Assembly: GCA_942159475.1 (NCBI GenBank)
Contig: OW804096.1
Location: 9,479,836 to 9,543,835 of the forward strand
DNA: 64,000 bases
Direction of reading: 5' to 3'
Source: Sthenelais limicola
Lineage: Eukaryota > Annelida > Polychaeta > Phyllodocida > Sigalionidae
Positions 1 to 12,200 of this stretch are shown here, one piece after another; positions within the stretch are counted from its first letter, which is position 1, and each line of letters opens with the position of its first letter. The notes under the pieces were generated by a model. It searched no databases. It saw only the letters and a list, made by a program, of their open reading frames with translations, and was not told the origin of the DNA. The position numbers and the translations under genes were made by a program.

Positions 1-260
1 GGATTTGGAAGAGGTGGAAAAGTTGGCGCAGGATAAGGAGCAGAAGGAAGTGGAGGAACAGGAAGTGCAACAGGATCAGCAGGTGGAGTTGGATATCCAC
101 GTGAGGAGAAGAGGAGGAAAGAGGAAAAGGAGCAGGAGCAGGAGGTAGCAGAGCAGAAGAAGGAGAGAGAGATGAATCAGGTTGAATGTCGAGGAGTATG
201 TAACGGAGGAGAAGGTGGAGGAGTGGGAGGAGGAGGAGGAGGAGGAGGTGCTGATGGTGG
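1..260. repeat. GGA/GAA-rich purine tract
   Basis: Almost pure purine on the plus strand, grading from AGGAACAGGAAG-type sequence into (GGA)n at 225-249. The open frame on the opposite strand is Ser/Leu low complexity and is not a gene. Confidence 0.8.
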
Positions 261-530
261 TGATTGAAGACTGGAGACGGCTTGTATAAAACAACCGGTA
301 ACTATGGCAACTATGCATAGTCTAACCTCGATTTGCAACTGATTGTCCTACGGTTAAACATCATCCTATTTCATGCAGCCCTGCTTTCTCCCTTACCTCT
401 CCTAGTCAGGTTTATACTTAATTCATGTTGGTTAGACTATAGTTCTATGGAGAGACAGTAAAACAAGTAAATCCCTGGCAAATACGGAATATTGAAGATG
501 ACTGAGCAATATGATTTGGAGAAATTATGT

Positions 531-765
531 GGGTTAGATTTTCAGAAAATGTACAACTCACCTTCACCAATTCTCTCAAATAACCCAAATTTAAGACAAA
601 AATCAGGTTCAAAATGCTGTTCAACATAACCAAACAGACTGTTTGAAACACGGCAATACCAAATACACTCATATATACCTAGTGTTGATGATTTTTCAGT
701 CCGATTTAGCAGAATTTACAATATATGTTGATCTGCCAATTGTACAATTTCTGAAAATCTGACCC
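531..765 (+). mobile_element. GTCAG MITE, subfamily C
   Basis: Reference description of the family: about 235 bp, terminal inverted repeats of about 28 bp starting GGGTCAGATTTTCAGAAAAT and continuing to a shared GTACAATT, no coding capacity, 4-bp target duplication. Strand + means the CACCTTCACC side is on the left. Subfamilies differ in the middle: A (CAGACGAAAATAAAG), B (GAACTGATACTTTAAATC), C (GTTGATGATTTTT), D (AGAACTGTAGATTG). This copy has TSD ATGT on both sides. Confidence 0.9.
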
Positions 766-1240
766 ATGTAGCATTCACATTACTTAAGTGGGCATAGAAC
801 GCATCAAATAATGATAAAGTATATCACTTTAACTAGGATTTCCTATTCAAAGACATAATCAAAGGAAAAGTCGATTGTTTCCCCATCAGCTAATTAACCA
901 AGGAAATTAGGGAAGAAATCTCAGTGTTATTTCAGGGGACCGAGATATCCTGCTATTAACTCTCTATCATAGTACATGAGTATAAGAGTATGTATGCATA
1001 GTTATCGTGCCCCAGCGAGAATGCTCAAAGGCACGGGGACCCCCTGATGTTGCAAAGAGAATGCCCGTAGGGTATGGCCTTGTTTATAATTCTGTCACTT
1101 CTGATATATCCTAAGTGGGACACATAAAGAGGGAGCGAGGGACGGGGCATAGGCATAAAAACTGGGGCTGAGACGACAAGAAAGGGAGGAGGAGTCGGTG
1201 AAGGAAGAGAGTCAGCCAAAGACTTGTAAGAATTGTAAGA

Positions 1241-1463
1241 GGGTCCGATTTTCAGAAAATGTACAATTCAACTTCGCCAATCTTCTCAAATAACCCAAAT
1301 GTCAGACCAAAATATAGTTCAACCTAACCAAACAGATTGCTAGAACCAATGCAATGCTAAATATACATGAATTTCCATAGTATTGACCAAATTCTAACCA
1401 GTTTTAGCATAATTTATTAATTGTGTAGAGCTGCCAATTGTACATTTTTTGAAAATCTGATCC
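1241..1463 (+). mobile_element. GTCAG MITE, subfamily A
   Basis: Both inverted repeats present with some substitutions. TSD AAGA on both sides. Slightly short at 223 bp. Confidence 0.88.
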
Positions 1464-1489
1464 AAGAAATAAAAGCTGCAACGAAAGGT

Positions 1490-2372
1490 ATGGGGAAACC
1501 TGGAACGCTGAGTAGGAGGGAAAGGGGATATAGGACTTGGAAGGGAAGTAAAAGGAACGGAGGAAGTAAAGCAGGAAGGTGTTCGGACAGAAAGAGAAGG
1601 AGGAGAGGAACAGTGAAAATGTGTCGTTTGAATAATGGACGAGGAGGAAGAAGAGGACGAGGGTGGCAAGGAGAAAAGCAATTAGGAGGCAAAGAAGAAG
1701 AAGACGAGGATGAAAAAGAAGAGGAGACACAAGAAAGAAAGAGCACGCCAACGGGCGAATGAGATCTTAGAAGAGGAGAAAATGGCTGCGTAGGGATGAG
1801 TATACAAGAAGAAGAGGCGTAAGCGAAGGAGTGTGAAAAGGAGAAGGAATAAAGTAAAAAGAAGGAGTATAGGAGAAAGAGGAGGAGGAGAAACCGATGG
1901 AGGAGGTGGAGAAGGAGGAGGAGGAACCGATAGAGGAGGAGAGGGAGGAGAAGGGGAAGGAGGAGAAGGAGGAGAAGGAGAAGGAGGAGTAGGAAAAGAG
2001 GAGGAGGAGAGACCTATGGAGGAGGAGGAGGAGGAGGAGGAGGAGAAGGAGAAGAAGGGGTAGGAGAAAGAGGAGGAGGAGAAACCGATGGAGGGGGAGA
2101 AGGAGGAGGAGGAAAAGGGTGTAGGAGGAGGAGGTGAAGAAGGAGAAGGAGGAGGAGGAGAAGGAGGAGAAGGAGGAGAAGGAGGAGAAGGAGGAGAAGG
2201 AGGAGAAGGAGGAGAAGGTGTAGGAGAAGGAGAAGGAGAAGGAGGAACCGATGGAGGAGGAGAAGGAGAAGGAGGAGGAGGAACCGATGGAGGAGAAGGA
2301 GGAGAAGGAGGAGGAGGCGGGAGGAGAAGGAGGAGGAGAAGGAGGAGGAGGAGGCGGGAGGTGGTGAGATAG
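1490..2372. repeat. GGA/GAA minisatellite-like purine tract
   Basis: About 0.9 kb of GGAGAAGGA-type triplet sequence, with a clean 9-bp GGAGAAGGA array at about 2150-2215. A 276-codon frame on the minus strand (1682-2512) is Pro/Ser low complexity. The tract directly follows a GTCAG MITE (1241-1463). Confidence 0.85.
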
Positions 2373-2820
2373 TAAGCGGAGATGGAGTATGCAGAATGTA
2401 ATTGGTTTACATGCGAGGATAAAACATGATTGACGATGACACGAGGTGATGGAGCGTTAAATGCCCTTAGGTCAGGAGCTTGACTTGGAGATAGACCTGG
2501 TGCCTGTTGCACAACACATCTTTCTTTAAAATATTCCTTGCTAAGCTATTCCCCCTTGCTTATATAGGAAATTCCTAATGTAGGAATGAGATTTAGCACT
2601 GTCTGTATAGCAAATTCCTTCCCTAAAGCTTCCTTAGCTGCTCAGCAAGGGGAGACAGGTAAGGAAGGAGAATTCGAAGTCAGGATATGTTATGCAACGG
2701 GACCCTGACTGCTTGGAGCATATCTGCCTTGTTGTACTGGCACGCCAATATATAACACGTCCGTCACTTACTCACTTACTTTATGTATAATGCAGTGCCT
2801 TTATGCATAACCCAGCTTTT

Positions 2821-3055
2821 GGGTCAGATTTTGAGAAAATGTACAATTCGCCTTCACCAATCCTCTCAAATAACCCACATTTAAGACAAAAATCAGCTTC
2901 AAAATGCAGTTTAACATAACAGAACTGATACCTTAAATCAATGCGATACGGAAAATACTCATATATACCCGGTATTCTTCATTTTTCAGCCTAATTTAGG
3001 AGAATTTCCTAAATCTGTAGAGCTGCCAATTGTACATTTTCTGAAAATCTGACCC
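2821..3055 (+). mobile_element. GTCAG MITE, subfamily B
   Basis: Full length with TSD TTTT on both sides. Confidence 0.9.
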
Positions 3056-3431
3056 TTTTACCTTTGTTCAGGAGTCAGTGATAGTTTTTGTCATTATATT
3101 CAAGATTTAATCGGATTAAATACTCGGTAATGTTCCCGTGTGTTCCCTACATGTACTGGCAAATAGGTGCTCTAGTTTCTTTGAAATATTTGTATGAAGA
3201 CTGGGAATATTTTAAGATGTATTAGTTAATGCATAGTATCTACCTTTACCATCGCCCTAACAATGTCTGAAATGGTATTGTATTGCAACAATGTTTATTC
3301 CAGCGTTAATCCTATACATATTGTCATTGTGGAAAATCGTTTTTATTTTTACAAAAATGATAATTTGCATGTATTGAAAAATAATGGTATATGATTTGAT
3401 GAGAAAATTGATCTTATGTAAATATGCATAT

Positions 3432-3666
3432 GGGTCAGATTTTCAGAAAATGTACAATTCAACTTTGCCATTTCCCTCAAATAACCCAAATTTCAGACGA
3501 AAATAAAGTTCAAAATACAGTTCAACCTAACCAAACAGATTGCTAGAATCAATGCAATGCTAAATATTCTCGAATTTACCTAGTATTGACCAAATTGCAG
3601 CCTGATTTAGCAGAATTTACTAAATGTATACAGCTGCCAATTGTACATTTTCTGAAAATCTGACCC
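3432..3666 (+). mobile_element. GTCAG MITE, subfamily A
   Basis: Full length with TSD ATAT. It appears to sit inside an older inverted-repeat element that continues at 3667-3881. Confidence 0.9.
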
Positions 3667-3881
3667 ATATGTTATACATGTTTCCATCAAACAAGTCCCT
3701 ATCTTACCCATCATGCATTTGGTTTTTATAGATGATTTATACAAGCTATAATATTTGTGAAAACATTTTTACAATTTTTGATAAAAACGTTGCGAAATAG
3801 TTGTATGTCAGACTTTAACTGAATCCGTCCCAGCATGCACTGTGACAGACATGCGCAGTGAGACATGCAACTCCCCTATTG
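3667..3881 (-). mobile_element. Partial copy of the GGGGAGTTGCAT inverted-repeat element
   Basis: Reverse-oriented partial match to the complete copy at 19800-20137, ending in ATGCAACTCCCC. The other half is separated or destroyed by the MITE at 3432-3666. Confidence 0.6.
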
Positions 3882-4124
3882 GCACTTCAGGACGGATTGA
3901 TATTCAAAGCGACCAATGGAAAATTCTTCTAGTTTTATGCTGGTGGGCCCATTTCTACTCTTACCCCTATGCATGGGATGCCCTTATAAGGTCAAGTGGG
4001 GTTTTCCACCATTTTTGTTCCTATTATCAGTCAATGGGATGGATGCACTTATAAAGTCAAGTGGACAGGAAGTCCAGGATTTGTCAAAATGAATTTAAAT
4101 AATTCTGATTTCATAACATGTATA

Positions 4125-4336
4125 CACTCTAGGTCCACACCCACAGATCAGATAGGAATGGTATGTCAGTGATTAGACGCCTACTACGCTAATCGGTTTC
4201 CTGGCCTAGAACTCGGCATTTTAAAGGGAATATTTTACATTTTGCGATCTTAATGGAATTATAATGGTACTTTGCGGTATGAGGCGAGAGGCTTTCCCTC
4301 CGTTTGAAGGGACTCTCTCAACTTTGAGCCTAGACT
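4125..4336. mobile_element. Inverted-repeat element related to 57550-57910
   Basis: Starts CACTCTAGGTCC and ends GAGCCTAGACT. Its interior (AATCGGTTTCCTGGCCTAG, then the AACTCGGC segment and a GCACTTTGCGG-like segment) matches the more complex copy at 57550-57910. Foldback-type, non-coding. Confidence 0.6.
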
Positions 4337-4789
4337 GTATAATAAATAATTGAAAAGTACCCGATGATTGTTTAAGCAAGTACATTTATTCGCCATTTAT
4401 ATAGACTTGATTTAACAACCTCATTGTAGTGTGTTGTGCTGTAGCCTTGATTAAATGTATTTAATGTTGTCCGCCTGCTGTTATAGAGTATTGGATTTTC
4501 ACAGATACTGCGATCGTTGATGAATCTATTTGATGTCGTCCATGGGCAGGTGGGGAGAGTGTGTGGTTAGACGGGTGGGGGCAGGGGAAACATTCACTCA
4601 TTCATTCATTTTAACCCCAAGGGAAAAAAAGTAGTTTTCTTTTCTACTTCAATATCAAAGTGTAGTAGCAGGAAATATACAGATTCCAGAAGGGTGAAAT
4701 AAATTCTATAATTTGCAAATATCAAGCAAAATTAAAATATGGAGCATATTTAGTGGTTATTATTAACTAGGCCTTATACGTATGCCTAT

Positions 4790-5150
4790 TTGTAGTACCA
4801 TGTTTTAACCTTACTTTCATTATACTACTCACATATTGATATAATATAGGTTTACATGTACGCGCATGCTGCGCATGTATTTCTCGCGCTTTGCGCACAT
4901 CATTTCTACCTTTTATTATGTGTGTGATGGCCACAAGGTGGCAATGAAAGTCAGTATACTTCATTTTATTCTTACCTACTTCTTTTATACCTTAATCTTA
5001 CCTTTACAACACCTTTATTCTTATGTATCAATGTCTAATGTCCATCGTCGTAATAAAACAGAGTAATTACAATTATAGATTTGATATTGTTGTCATTATT
5101 TCTCCTCCCCTGCGTTAACCAAGGGTCATTACATTTTGGGGCCGTGATCT
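4790..5150 (+). repeat. Dispersed repeat with GCGCATGCTGCGCATG core
   Basis: About 360 bp matching the reverse complement of 18764-19110, including the short palindromic core and a GTTAACCAAGGGTCATT end. No coding capacity and no clear target duplication. Family unknown. Confidence 0.65.
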
Positions 5151-5991
5151 TTGGGGGAGTAAAGCTGACTATTCTTATTATTAATTTAATAAGATTTCGT
5201 TGAATTTTATTCTGTAGTCACAGAATAGATCTAGTTGATGTCCGGCAATGGACTCACCGAACCCATATTTAACGTTCCCAGTATGGAAAACTTAAGCATA
5301 CATGATTCAATTCATGTACAGTTTTGTTAGAAATAAAAGATTGTATATGGCAGTGCTTAAACATGCCAGAGTGTGTATGTGGGAGGGTGGGGATTGGCGG
5401 GGGATTGGTCTAGGGGTGGGAGTTGCCCCCCCCCGCCCCCCACATATACACATCCATAATCGCACTGAAGCAATGTGGTATAATCGATGAAAGCCTGTAT
5501 CATTATACAGGTACCATAGATATAGTATCGATTAACTATCTAAATGTGGAATACATTATACTGTATAGGTACACATTTTCACTGCACGAATAGCATTCAT
5601 CAGCCAAAATGAATTGTGCTCCAAACCCCTATACGATTGCATCGGTCTGAAACCAAGCCCCCATGCCTACACCTTTAGTGTGCTTATTTCTGTTGAATCC
5701 AGTACATTTTAAATCCTAATGAAGTGCATTCCTATGTATAAGTATATATTGCCTCATGTATTGCTTGTATATTTATTACATACAAATGTATATTTGGGAG
5801 TGCATATGAATTTTGTTCGGTGCACATTTTATGTGTGCAGCTAGAACACCAATGAACACGCAAACCTATTCATTCTGTATTGTGTTTTACCAGGTTGGAA
5901 GTTGCGGTTGAACTCATAACACTCTAATACCTCTACATCAGACCTCCCCGAAATATAAATGATGCACTGACATATTCTATGTATATTTTAT
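5151..5991. other. Unassigned AT-rich stretch
   Basis: No gene or repeat family recognised. A C/G-rich run lies at 5428-5440 and AT-rich sequence follows. It ends at the target duplication of the SINE-like element. Confidence 0.4.
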
Positions 5992-6004
5992 CCGAAGGTA
6001 CCAA

Positions 6005-6584
6005 TGGTCCTGGGTAAAGTGCCTGTCTGTCTCTTTCTCTGTCTCCCTTCTTCTCTATCTTTATTTCCTGGGTATGATCATAAAGTGCCTCCCTCTCAGC
6101 TCTCCCACCCTTGATATAACCATCTTAAATGTGTTGATAAGGGCGTAAAGCAACCAATCTCACTCACTTACTCCCTCTCAGCTCTCCCGTCCTTGATATA
6201 ACCATATTAAATGTGTTGATAGGAGCGTAAAGCAACCAATCTCACGCACTCACTCCCTCTCAGCTCTCCCGCCCTTGATATAACCATATTGAATGTGTTG
6301 ATAAGGGCATAAAGCAACCACTCTCACTCACTCACTCACTCTCAGCTCTCCCGCCCTTGATATAACCACATTAAATGACTTGATAAGGGCGTAAAGCAAC
6401 CAATCTCACTCACTCACTCCCTCTCAGCTCTCCCACCCTTGATATAACCATATTAAATGACTTGATAAGGGCGTAAAGCAGCCAATCTCACTCACTCACT
6501 CCCTCTCAGCTCTCCCGCCCTTGATATAACCATCTTAAATGTGTTGATAAGGGTGTAAAGCAACCAATCTCACTCACTCACTCA
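6005..6584 (+). mobile_element. SINE-like element with (CTCA)n tail and six tandem 3' modules
   Basis: Flanked by an exact 13-bp duplication CCGAAGGTACCAA (5992-6004 and 6585-6597). Starts TGGTCCTGGGTA, carries a TC-rich middle and a second CCTGGGTATGATCATAAA motif, then six modules of about 82 bp (CTCAGCTCTCCC, CTTGATATAACC, GGCGTAAAGCAACC, CACTCACT), and ends in (CTCA)n. The long target duplication fits retroposition rather than DNA cut-and-paste. No tRNA-type B box found. Origin of the head is unknown. Confidence 0.75.
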
Positions 6585-7014
6585 CCGAAGGTACCAAGCA
6601 ATCATAATTTACAAACGCTGAGTATAGGATTCCCATGCTATCAAACACCTAGCATTCTTTCCCCATCAAAAAGACAGAAAAGATAGTGTTTTTGGTCGAG
6701 AACTTAGCACTTGTGTGAACAACCTTTTACTCGTTGCTTTTACAGATGTTTTAAAATGAATCACAGGAGAAACATCCTTATAAAACTTAAGCTGCGAACA
6801 CCAACCCCATCAGTTCTCTCCCTTTATGAGTGGGTTATAGCCCCCTTCTGAACGCTTTTGATCAAAAATGATTCTTTAAGGTGAGGTGGCAAGTACATTC
6901 CACCATTCCAAGAATGACAGTTTTGGCACTTAGAAGGAGAATCCACTTTCATTTTACCTCTCAGCTTTTTTCTTTTTTTACACCACATCTATAAGCCAAA
7001 ATGTGGTTGTATAT

Positions 7015-7249
7015 GGGTCAGATTTTCAGCAAATGTACAATTCGCCTTCACCAATCCTCTCAATTAACCCTCATTTAAGACAAAAATGAGCTTCAAAATG
7101 CAGTTTATCATAACAGAACTGATACATTAAATCAATGCGATACCAAATATATTCAGATATACCCGGTATTCATCATTTTTCAGCCTAATTTAGGAGAATC
7201 TTCTAAATGTGTAGAGCTGCCAATTGTACATTTTCTGAAAATCTGACCC
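7015..7249 (+). mobile_element. GTCAG MITE, subfamily B
   Basis: Full length with TSD ATAT. The right flank continues as an (AT)n run. Confidence 0.9.
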
Positions 7250-7727
7250 ATATATATATATATATGTTCGCTCTATCTTAACAAAGAAAAATAGGTTATA
7301 TCTTAATGATATATGTAATACCTTCCTGGTTTCTGAATGAAGATGTAATCTACAAATTGTGAAGGCTTAGTCTGGGTGTCCATCTCTACCATTAACACAT
7401 TACATACCGGTACTTTAATTCTATATTGTAGTATAGTTCTTTATAAAATCGATATTGTCGTATGGTTTACACTTTAAATTACTCCAACTGTAATCGAAGG
7501 TACTGAAACGCTGTACTCTAGTACTTTCTCATTATTCTCAGGTAATGCGCGGGTAACTAGACCTAATTTCCCATAGAAATATCTTCAGTTGTGATGTTAA
7601 TGTTAATTATTGATTAATATTTCGGGCGGCAGTTGGGTCACCTGAACGATATAAAAAATGTACAACCCAATTCATCATTTGAAAAATCTCAGTGAGAATA
7701 ATCAGTAGAAATGTTTAAGCACACTTA
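7250..7727. other. Unassigned AT-rich stretch
   Basis: Nothing recognised apart from a short (AT)n run at its left edge. Confidence 0.4.
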
Positions 7728-7939
7728 AGGGTGGTCTCCACTGGCTGCGGTAAGCTCTGCAGTAAGCTCTGTGGTAAGCCTTGCGATGGTGCTGTGATGG
7801 TAAGAAGTGGCGGGTTCCTGAGTACATGATTCACCGACCATGTAGGCAAGGACCTCGTCATTCCTCTCCACCTACAGAACCAGCACAAACCATCGCAAGG
7901 CTTACCGCAGAGCTTACCGCAGCCAGTGGAGACCACCCT
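7728..7939. mobile_element. Foldback element, AGGGTGGTCTCC family
   Basis: About 212 bp, nearly palindromic. Arms begin AGGGTGGTCTCCACTGGCTG and the right end is the reverse complement. The arms include repeated GGTAAGCTCTG units. Flanks are TTA (left) and TCA (right), a possible degraded 3-bp duplication. Other copies: 36813-37024, 39085-39308, 56285-56483. Confidence 0.8.
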
Positions 7940-8262
7940 TCATACGACAACGGTGAGATCTAGTATGACTGCCCCAAACAGAAACACCTCCCTCCATGAT
8001 GTAAGCTTGTGAGTGAGGAAGGAACTTGGATCTGTTTGAAAGCACCTGCCTGATCATTCAGTTATAAATGATTAAACATGATAATGATTAACTATCGAGA
8101 TCTATAGTTTTACATTCATAGTGGCTGGGCCTATTGGGAGACAGGGTCAACTATGCAGACTGCACTCAATTGCAGACAGGGCAGGTTTGGGATTGGCCAT
8201 TCTTATGTAGCCCTGGGTAAAATGAAACTTGAAATTAACTCTCTTTAGTATAAATAGCCATA

Positions 8263-8437
8263 TGTGATGTGTTTCAGGAAACAGAGATCAAACTTAAAAT
8301 ATAGAAATACTTATTAGATGCCATTGATGTTTATATTCATTGGAATCCCCTTGGACTCATCTTTTTAAATATGATAATATCACAAAATCCAATTTTTGCG
8401 ATTTATGACTCCTGAAACTTTCCTGAAACACATCACA
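8263..8437. mobile_element. TGTGATG MITE, internally deleted
   Basis: Terminal repeats TGTGATGTGTTTCAGGAA and the matching right end (GAAACACATCACA) are present. Only 175 bp instead of about 400. Left flank TA, right flank CA. It is the last member of any dispersed family before the repeat-free block. Confidence 0.75.
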
Positions 8438-8711
8438 CATTTGTACCTATAATCTATAGTATATTCTTTTAAAGATACATTACTAATAACTAGCAAACGT
8501 TGCATATTGTTATTATGTGAATGTAACTAAGACAACTCTGTAACTTTGTCTCAACATACACAAGTTTAACATTAGCACACTCTTAAAAAACATTTATCAA
8601 TTGAGTCCAGTGAAGGCTTCCAACCTCAAACGAGAGATCAGTTCATCCTGAAATAAAAATTATGATTTATATATCAAATATTAAATGAGGTAAAAGTAAT
8701 ATTTAACTTAC

Positions 8712-8904
8712 CGTCATCAACACACTTTCGCCAGAGTCCTGTTATAGTCTTCATTTGCACAAAGGATCCATTGGCCCCCTGCACCTTCTCCACAGCGTAG
8801 AGCCAATAATCCGTAGCGACAGCTATACATAGAAAGGCGAAGGACGCACACGCACACACACTAGTCATGATCATCAGCAGTTTCTTCTTTCCGCAACAGC
8901 CCAT
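8712..8904 (-). CDS. First coding exon of a voltage-dependent calcium channel gamma subunit / TARP-like protein (partial)
   Basis: The exon encodes 64 codons plus one base. Residues 1-8 are a short basic, Cys-containing cytoplasmic start (MGCCGKKK). Residues 9-30 form the first hydrophobic membrane segment. TDYWLY follows at 31-36, a potential N-glycosylation site NGS at 45-47, and GLWRKC at 56-61, the claudin/PMP22/CACNG extracellular signature. The layout matches the N-termini of CACNG proteins, with TDYWLY as in stargazin and CACNG5/7. Family members are four-pass membrane proteins that act as calcium-channel subunits or AMPA-receptor auxiliary subunits. The exon ends at a good donor (GTAAGT, 8711 downward) after phase 1. 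The chosen ATG has A at -3 and G at +4. The frame stays open 103 codons further upstream to another ATG at 9213, but that part is low-complexity Gly/Ser/Ala and is more likely 5' UTR. Remaining exons are not recognisable in 1-8711, so the next intron probably exceeds 8.7 kb. Confidence 0.85.
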
Positions 8905-9125
8905 TGTAACACAACCATTTGAGTCGGCCGCTGCTGCCTCAGTTGGGGAAGAGATAAACAATGGTCCCCGTTCACTGCTCGATTCGAGAACACCGCCGGA
9001 CCTCCACAGACCGGAAGCACAGGAACCACTGCAGGAACCGGAACCTGCGCCAGTTAGTTGCGCACCGGCTCCGCCAGCGTTCCCTTGGAAGTGTGCGCGA
9101 AGGCGACTGCCCCGAGAGGAGTAAA
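8905..9125 (-). promoter_or_regulatory. Probable 5' UTR and possible core promoter of the CACNG-like gene
   Basis: Upstream of the exon ATG, about 215 bases are GC-richer than the flanks and contain several CpGs. A TATA-like run (TGTATATATT on the minus strand, about 9151-9160) lies about 30 bases above 9125, which would fit a start site near 9120-9125. This is inference from composition and spacing. An upstream first exon spliced into this region is equally possible. Confidence 0.3.
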
Positions 9126-9213
9126 GGCGTAACCAGTTGGTCCAATTCTCCAATATATACATAAACGTACATCCACGGTCTAACCCGATTTGGTACACTT
9201 TGAGGTCACTCAC

Positions 9214-12200
9214 GAGGTGGTGGATTTCTCACCACACCTTTTTCTTCCTTCACTTCCTTTATGTATTAATGTATATAATGTATCCGTTTCGTCGACTGTG
9301 TTAGATCTCCGTGTATTGATTGATTGTCGTCTCCTTCTATTAGGCCGTTCTCTTATAATCTTTAAATGTGTTTTACTGACTTTCCTTTTTAAATCGCAAC
9401 AACAACTGGGACAATACGTACCAGCAGCTCAGAAACCAAACACAGGGCTTTCTCAGAATTGATTTTTTTTTCTTTTTCTGTGCTTTGTGTTCCTCTGCTC
9501 TTCTCAGTAATTGCTCTCTATAAGTATATCAATATACTTTTATCTCCTCTTTGGCCTTGACCTATATTTCCATCCACAAGTTTTTGTTGTTATTATTATT
9601 ATGATAATAATTATTTATTACTTTACCTAAACTAGAACTTCTCTACATCCAAGGTGGTATCCAAGGATCGTTGCTAGGACAACATTAATACAAATACAAA
9701 AGAATCACCAAAGAGATTAAAAACCAGCAGCAGATGAGTGTTGAGTATTTATATGCGGTCGGGTGTGAGCAGCTCAGCAAGCTGAGCAATTCACCCCAGT
9801 ATCAAGTCTCCAAATGGAAGTGTATATATCTTCCTTGAAATCAAGGTTCGTCGGACTGAAAAGTTCCCTTTTTTTCTTACAAACACCTTTGTTTTCCTTA
9901 ATTAAAACCAGCGGCTAGGGTATTATATATATAAATGATCGTGCTTTCCTATATATATATATATAATATAATATCTCTTCCTCCTCCTCTTCGTATTCTT
10001 CTTTTTCTCCTTCTGGTATTTTATTACGTTATAATTCAGCCTCAGGATTTGTTTAGGATTGCTGCCTTGGTCGTAAAGACGTTTTCAATAACAATAATGA
10101 TGACTATTACAATACGAGTGAAGTTAAACTTATGCACCGGCGTACAGTATATACGTATAATTCTCTTATCCAGTTCCTCTCCTATAAAAGACCTAGCCTA
10201 TTCCATATAATAAAGAGGTGGTCGAGTCATTTATAAAACGTGTTAATATTAATTCCTAACTTGTCAGAAAAAGTATACCAGTATACCAGGTTTCACAAAT
10301 ATTTACAATTAAAAGCGGACCAGTAAATCATTACACTTAAGTACCGCTTTTTTTCTTCTTATTCTTCTCCTCCTCTTTCTCCTCGTTATCCCAGAAAAAA
10401 ATCAAGATCGTTCCAAATATATCATCAACGATTCTCTCTGTGAAACATACACTCTCTCTTTACAATAAATGTTCTGCTTATTGGCACCCACTTTCAAATA
10501 AAGGGGTTAGCCAAGCCTATTAGTATTCCCACCTTGGGAATGTTAAATCCCTTTTCAATCTAAACTCAGGGAACACCAACGATTGATCATTGAAATCTTA
10601 CCGTCTATTATACATTCTTCGCTTACCTTATAACGTATGGCACAAAAATTGTCCTCTTTTTTTTTTTAAAGAGACGCTTGCCGCCACCGAACAAATCTCA
10701 CAACTCTGAAAATGCTTGGCTGAAAAATACTGTTCACCTGCCAAGTTTTTCTTTTTTTTTCAGTCGCGGGCATATATATTATATATTCTGTACTGATCCC
10801 TTGTACTGATTCACAGATTCAATACAGAAGTAAATTCCACCGCCGGAGATTATTGGGCCAACATTTATTCAACAAATGCAGTTGCGAATAGGGCTCCAAT
10901 AATAGGGCAGGTGTTTAATTCATTTAGTATTCCCCGATAGCAATCATTTGCTTGGGTTTTCAATCTATTAACCACATCAAATGTACCTCCTCTTTTGAGA
11001 AAGCCAAGAGATGAAGTGAAGTGAACCTCAACTTCTTTGTTATAGTCCACAGACCTTTAAAGTAAATGCTTGGTTCTGAGCCTGCCTTTCCTACACGGTA
11101 TCTTTCCCTGAAGCTCTCAATCAACTACTCTCAAAATCCTCCAACACTATAAAGCCTTTCACAATTAAACCACCGCTATCATTTCCACCCTTTAGTGTTA
11201 ATGATTAATTGTTTAAAATGTTCTTCTTACGGCCATTCACTCAACGTCGTTCAAAGCTTGCTTTGCATGTGAATATATATGTATTCATATATACTACTTT
11301 TCTTCTTTATCCGCGATTATTCTCTACAACAGTGCTATAACGAAGAAGTTAAGAACGAAACCTGTTCCTTCATTTGTTTTTTTTATAATAACACACCTTG
11401 TCCTTGTGCTATGTTTTCTCAAAGCTTCCTTTGTTTTTAAAACCAAATCTGGTTATTGATTGATTGTGATGGTAATTATTAATATCATTCACAAGACTGC
11501 TTTGAATCTCAATCCACTGTGTTATTATTCTTATAATTGTTTTTATAATAATTAATATTTTCACAATGACTGTAGCAGTGACTTGGCGGCAAGTTGCGCA
11601 CGGTTGTTGCCGACGAGGGGAAATAATTCACTTTCCTAGCAATAAGTATCACCCTCGTAGTTCTGCCCCGTTCTCTAGGGGTCCTTTCGATCGCAATGGC
11701 GGCCAATAAACCAATCAAGAAACAACTTTTAAAATGGTAGCTTATGTGCTTATCTTCTACCAACAAATTGTTGCTCCTTTCTTATCCGTCCGATGAGTGA
11801 TCGCTTGCTTGCTTGCGTGTGTACAATCCCACCACCAGATTGCAAGGATGCACCGCCTACCAATAAAACGGTGATAATTACCGATAAAATGCTGATAATT
11901 ATTGAATTATGAATTAGTTTTCACTTCTCACTCATCATCATTACAATTATAAATCCTCATCAAAATGATGATGCGGCATAATATTTCATTCCACTATTGT
12001 TATAACTGCTTCAGCTATCCAGGGGAAGTGAGAGAGAGATTCTTCTTCAATAAGTCCACTACCTTTTCTTCCTTCCTCTCCTCACTTATACGGGTACGTA
12101 AGGGCCATGTACACAGTCCGTTACGTTACGTTACGTTCAGCTGAACTGGAGTTTCACAAGGTGGTGAGGAAAATGGTCCCAGCTTTCTGAAGCAACCTAC

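Noticed and set aside
1682..2512. 276-codon Pro/Ser-rich frame, minus strand
   Set aside because: Opposite strand of the GGA/GAA tract. Length explained by absence of T-rich stops in this composition.
1..8711. Further CACNG exons downstream of the first coding exon
   Set aside because: No minus-strand segment with the second, third or fourth membrane segments of the family was found by eye. Only repeats and AT-rich sequence are visible, though a short exon could be missed.
12115..12140. GTTAC repeats as a telomere-like array
   Set aside because: Only three to four pentamers, not a known telomeric unit.
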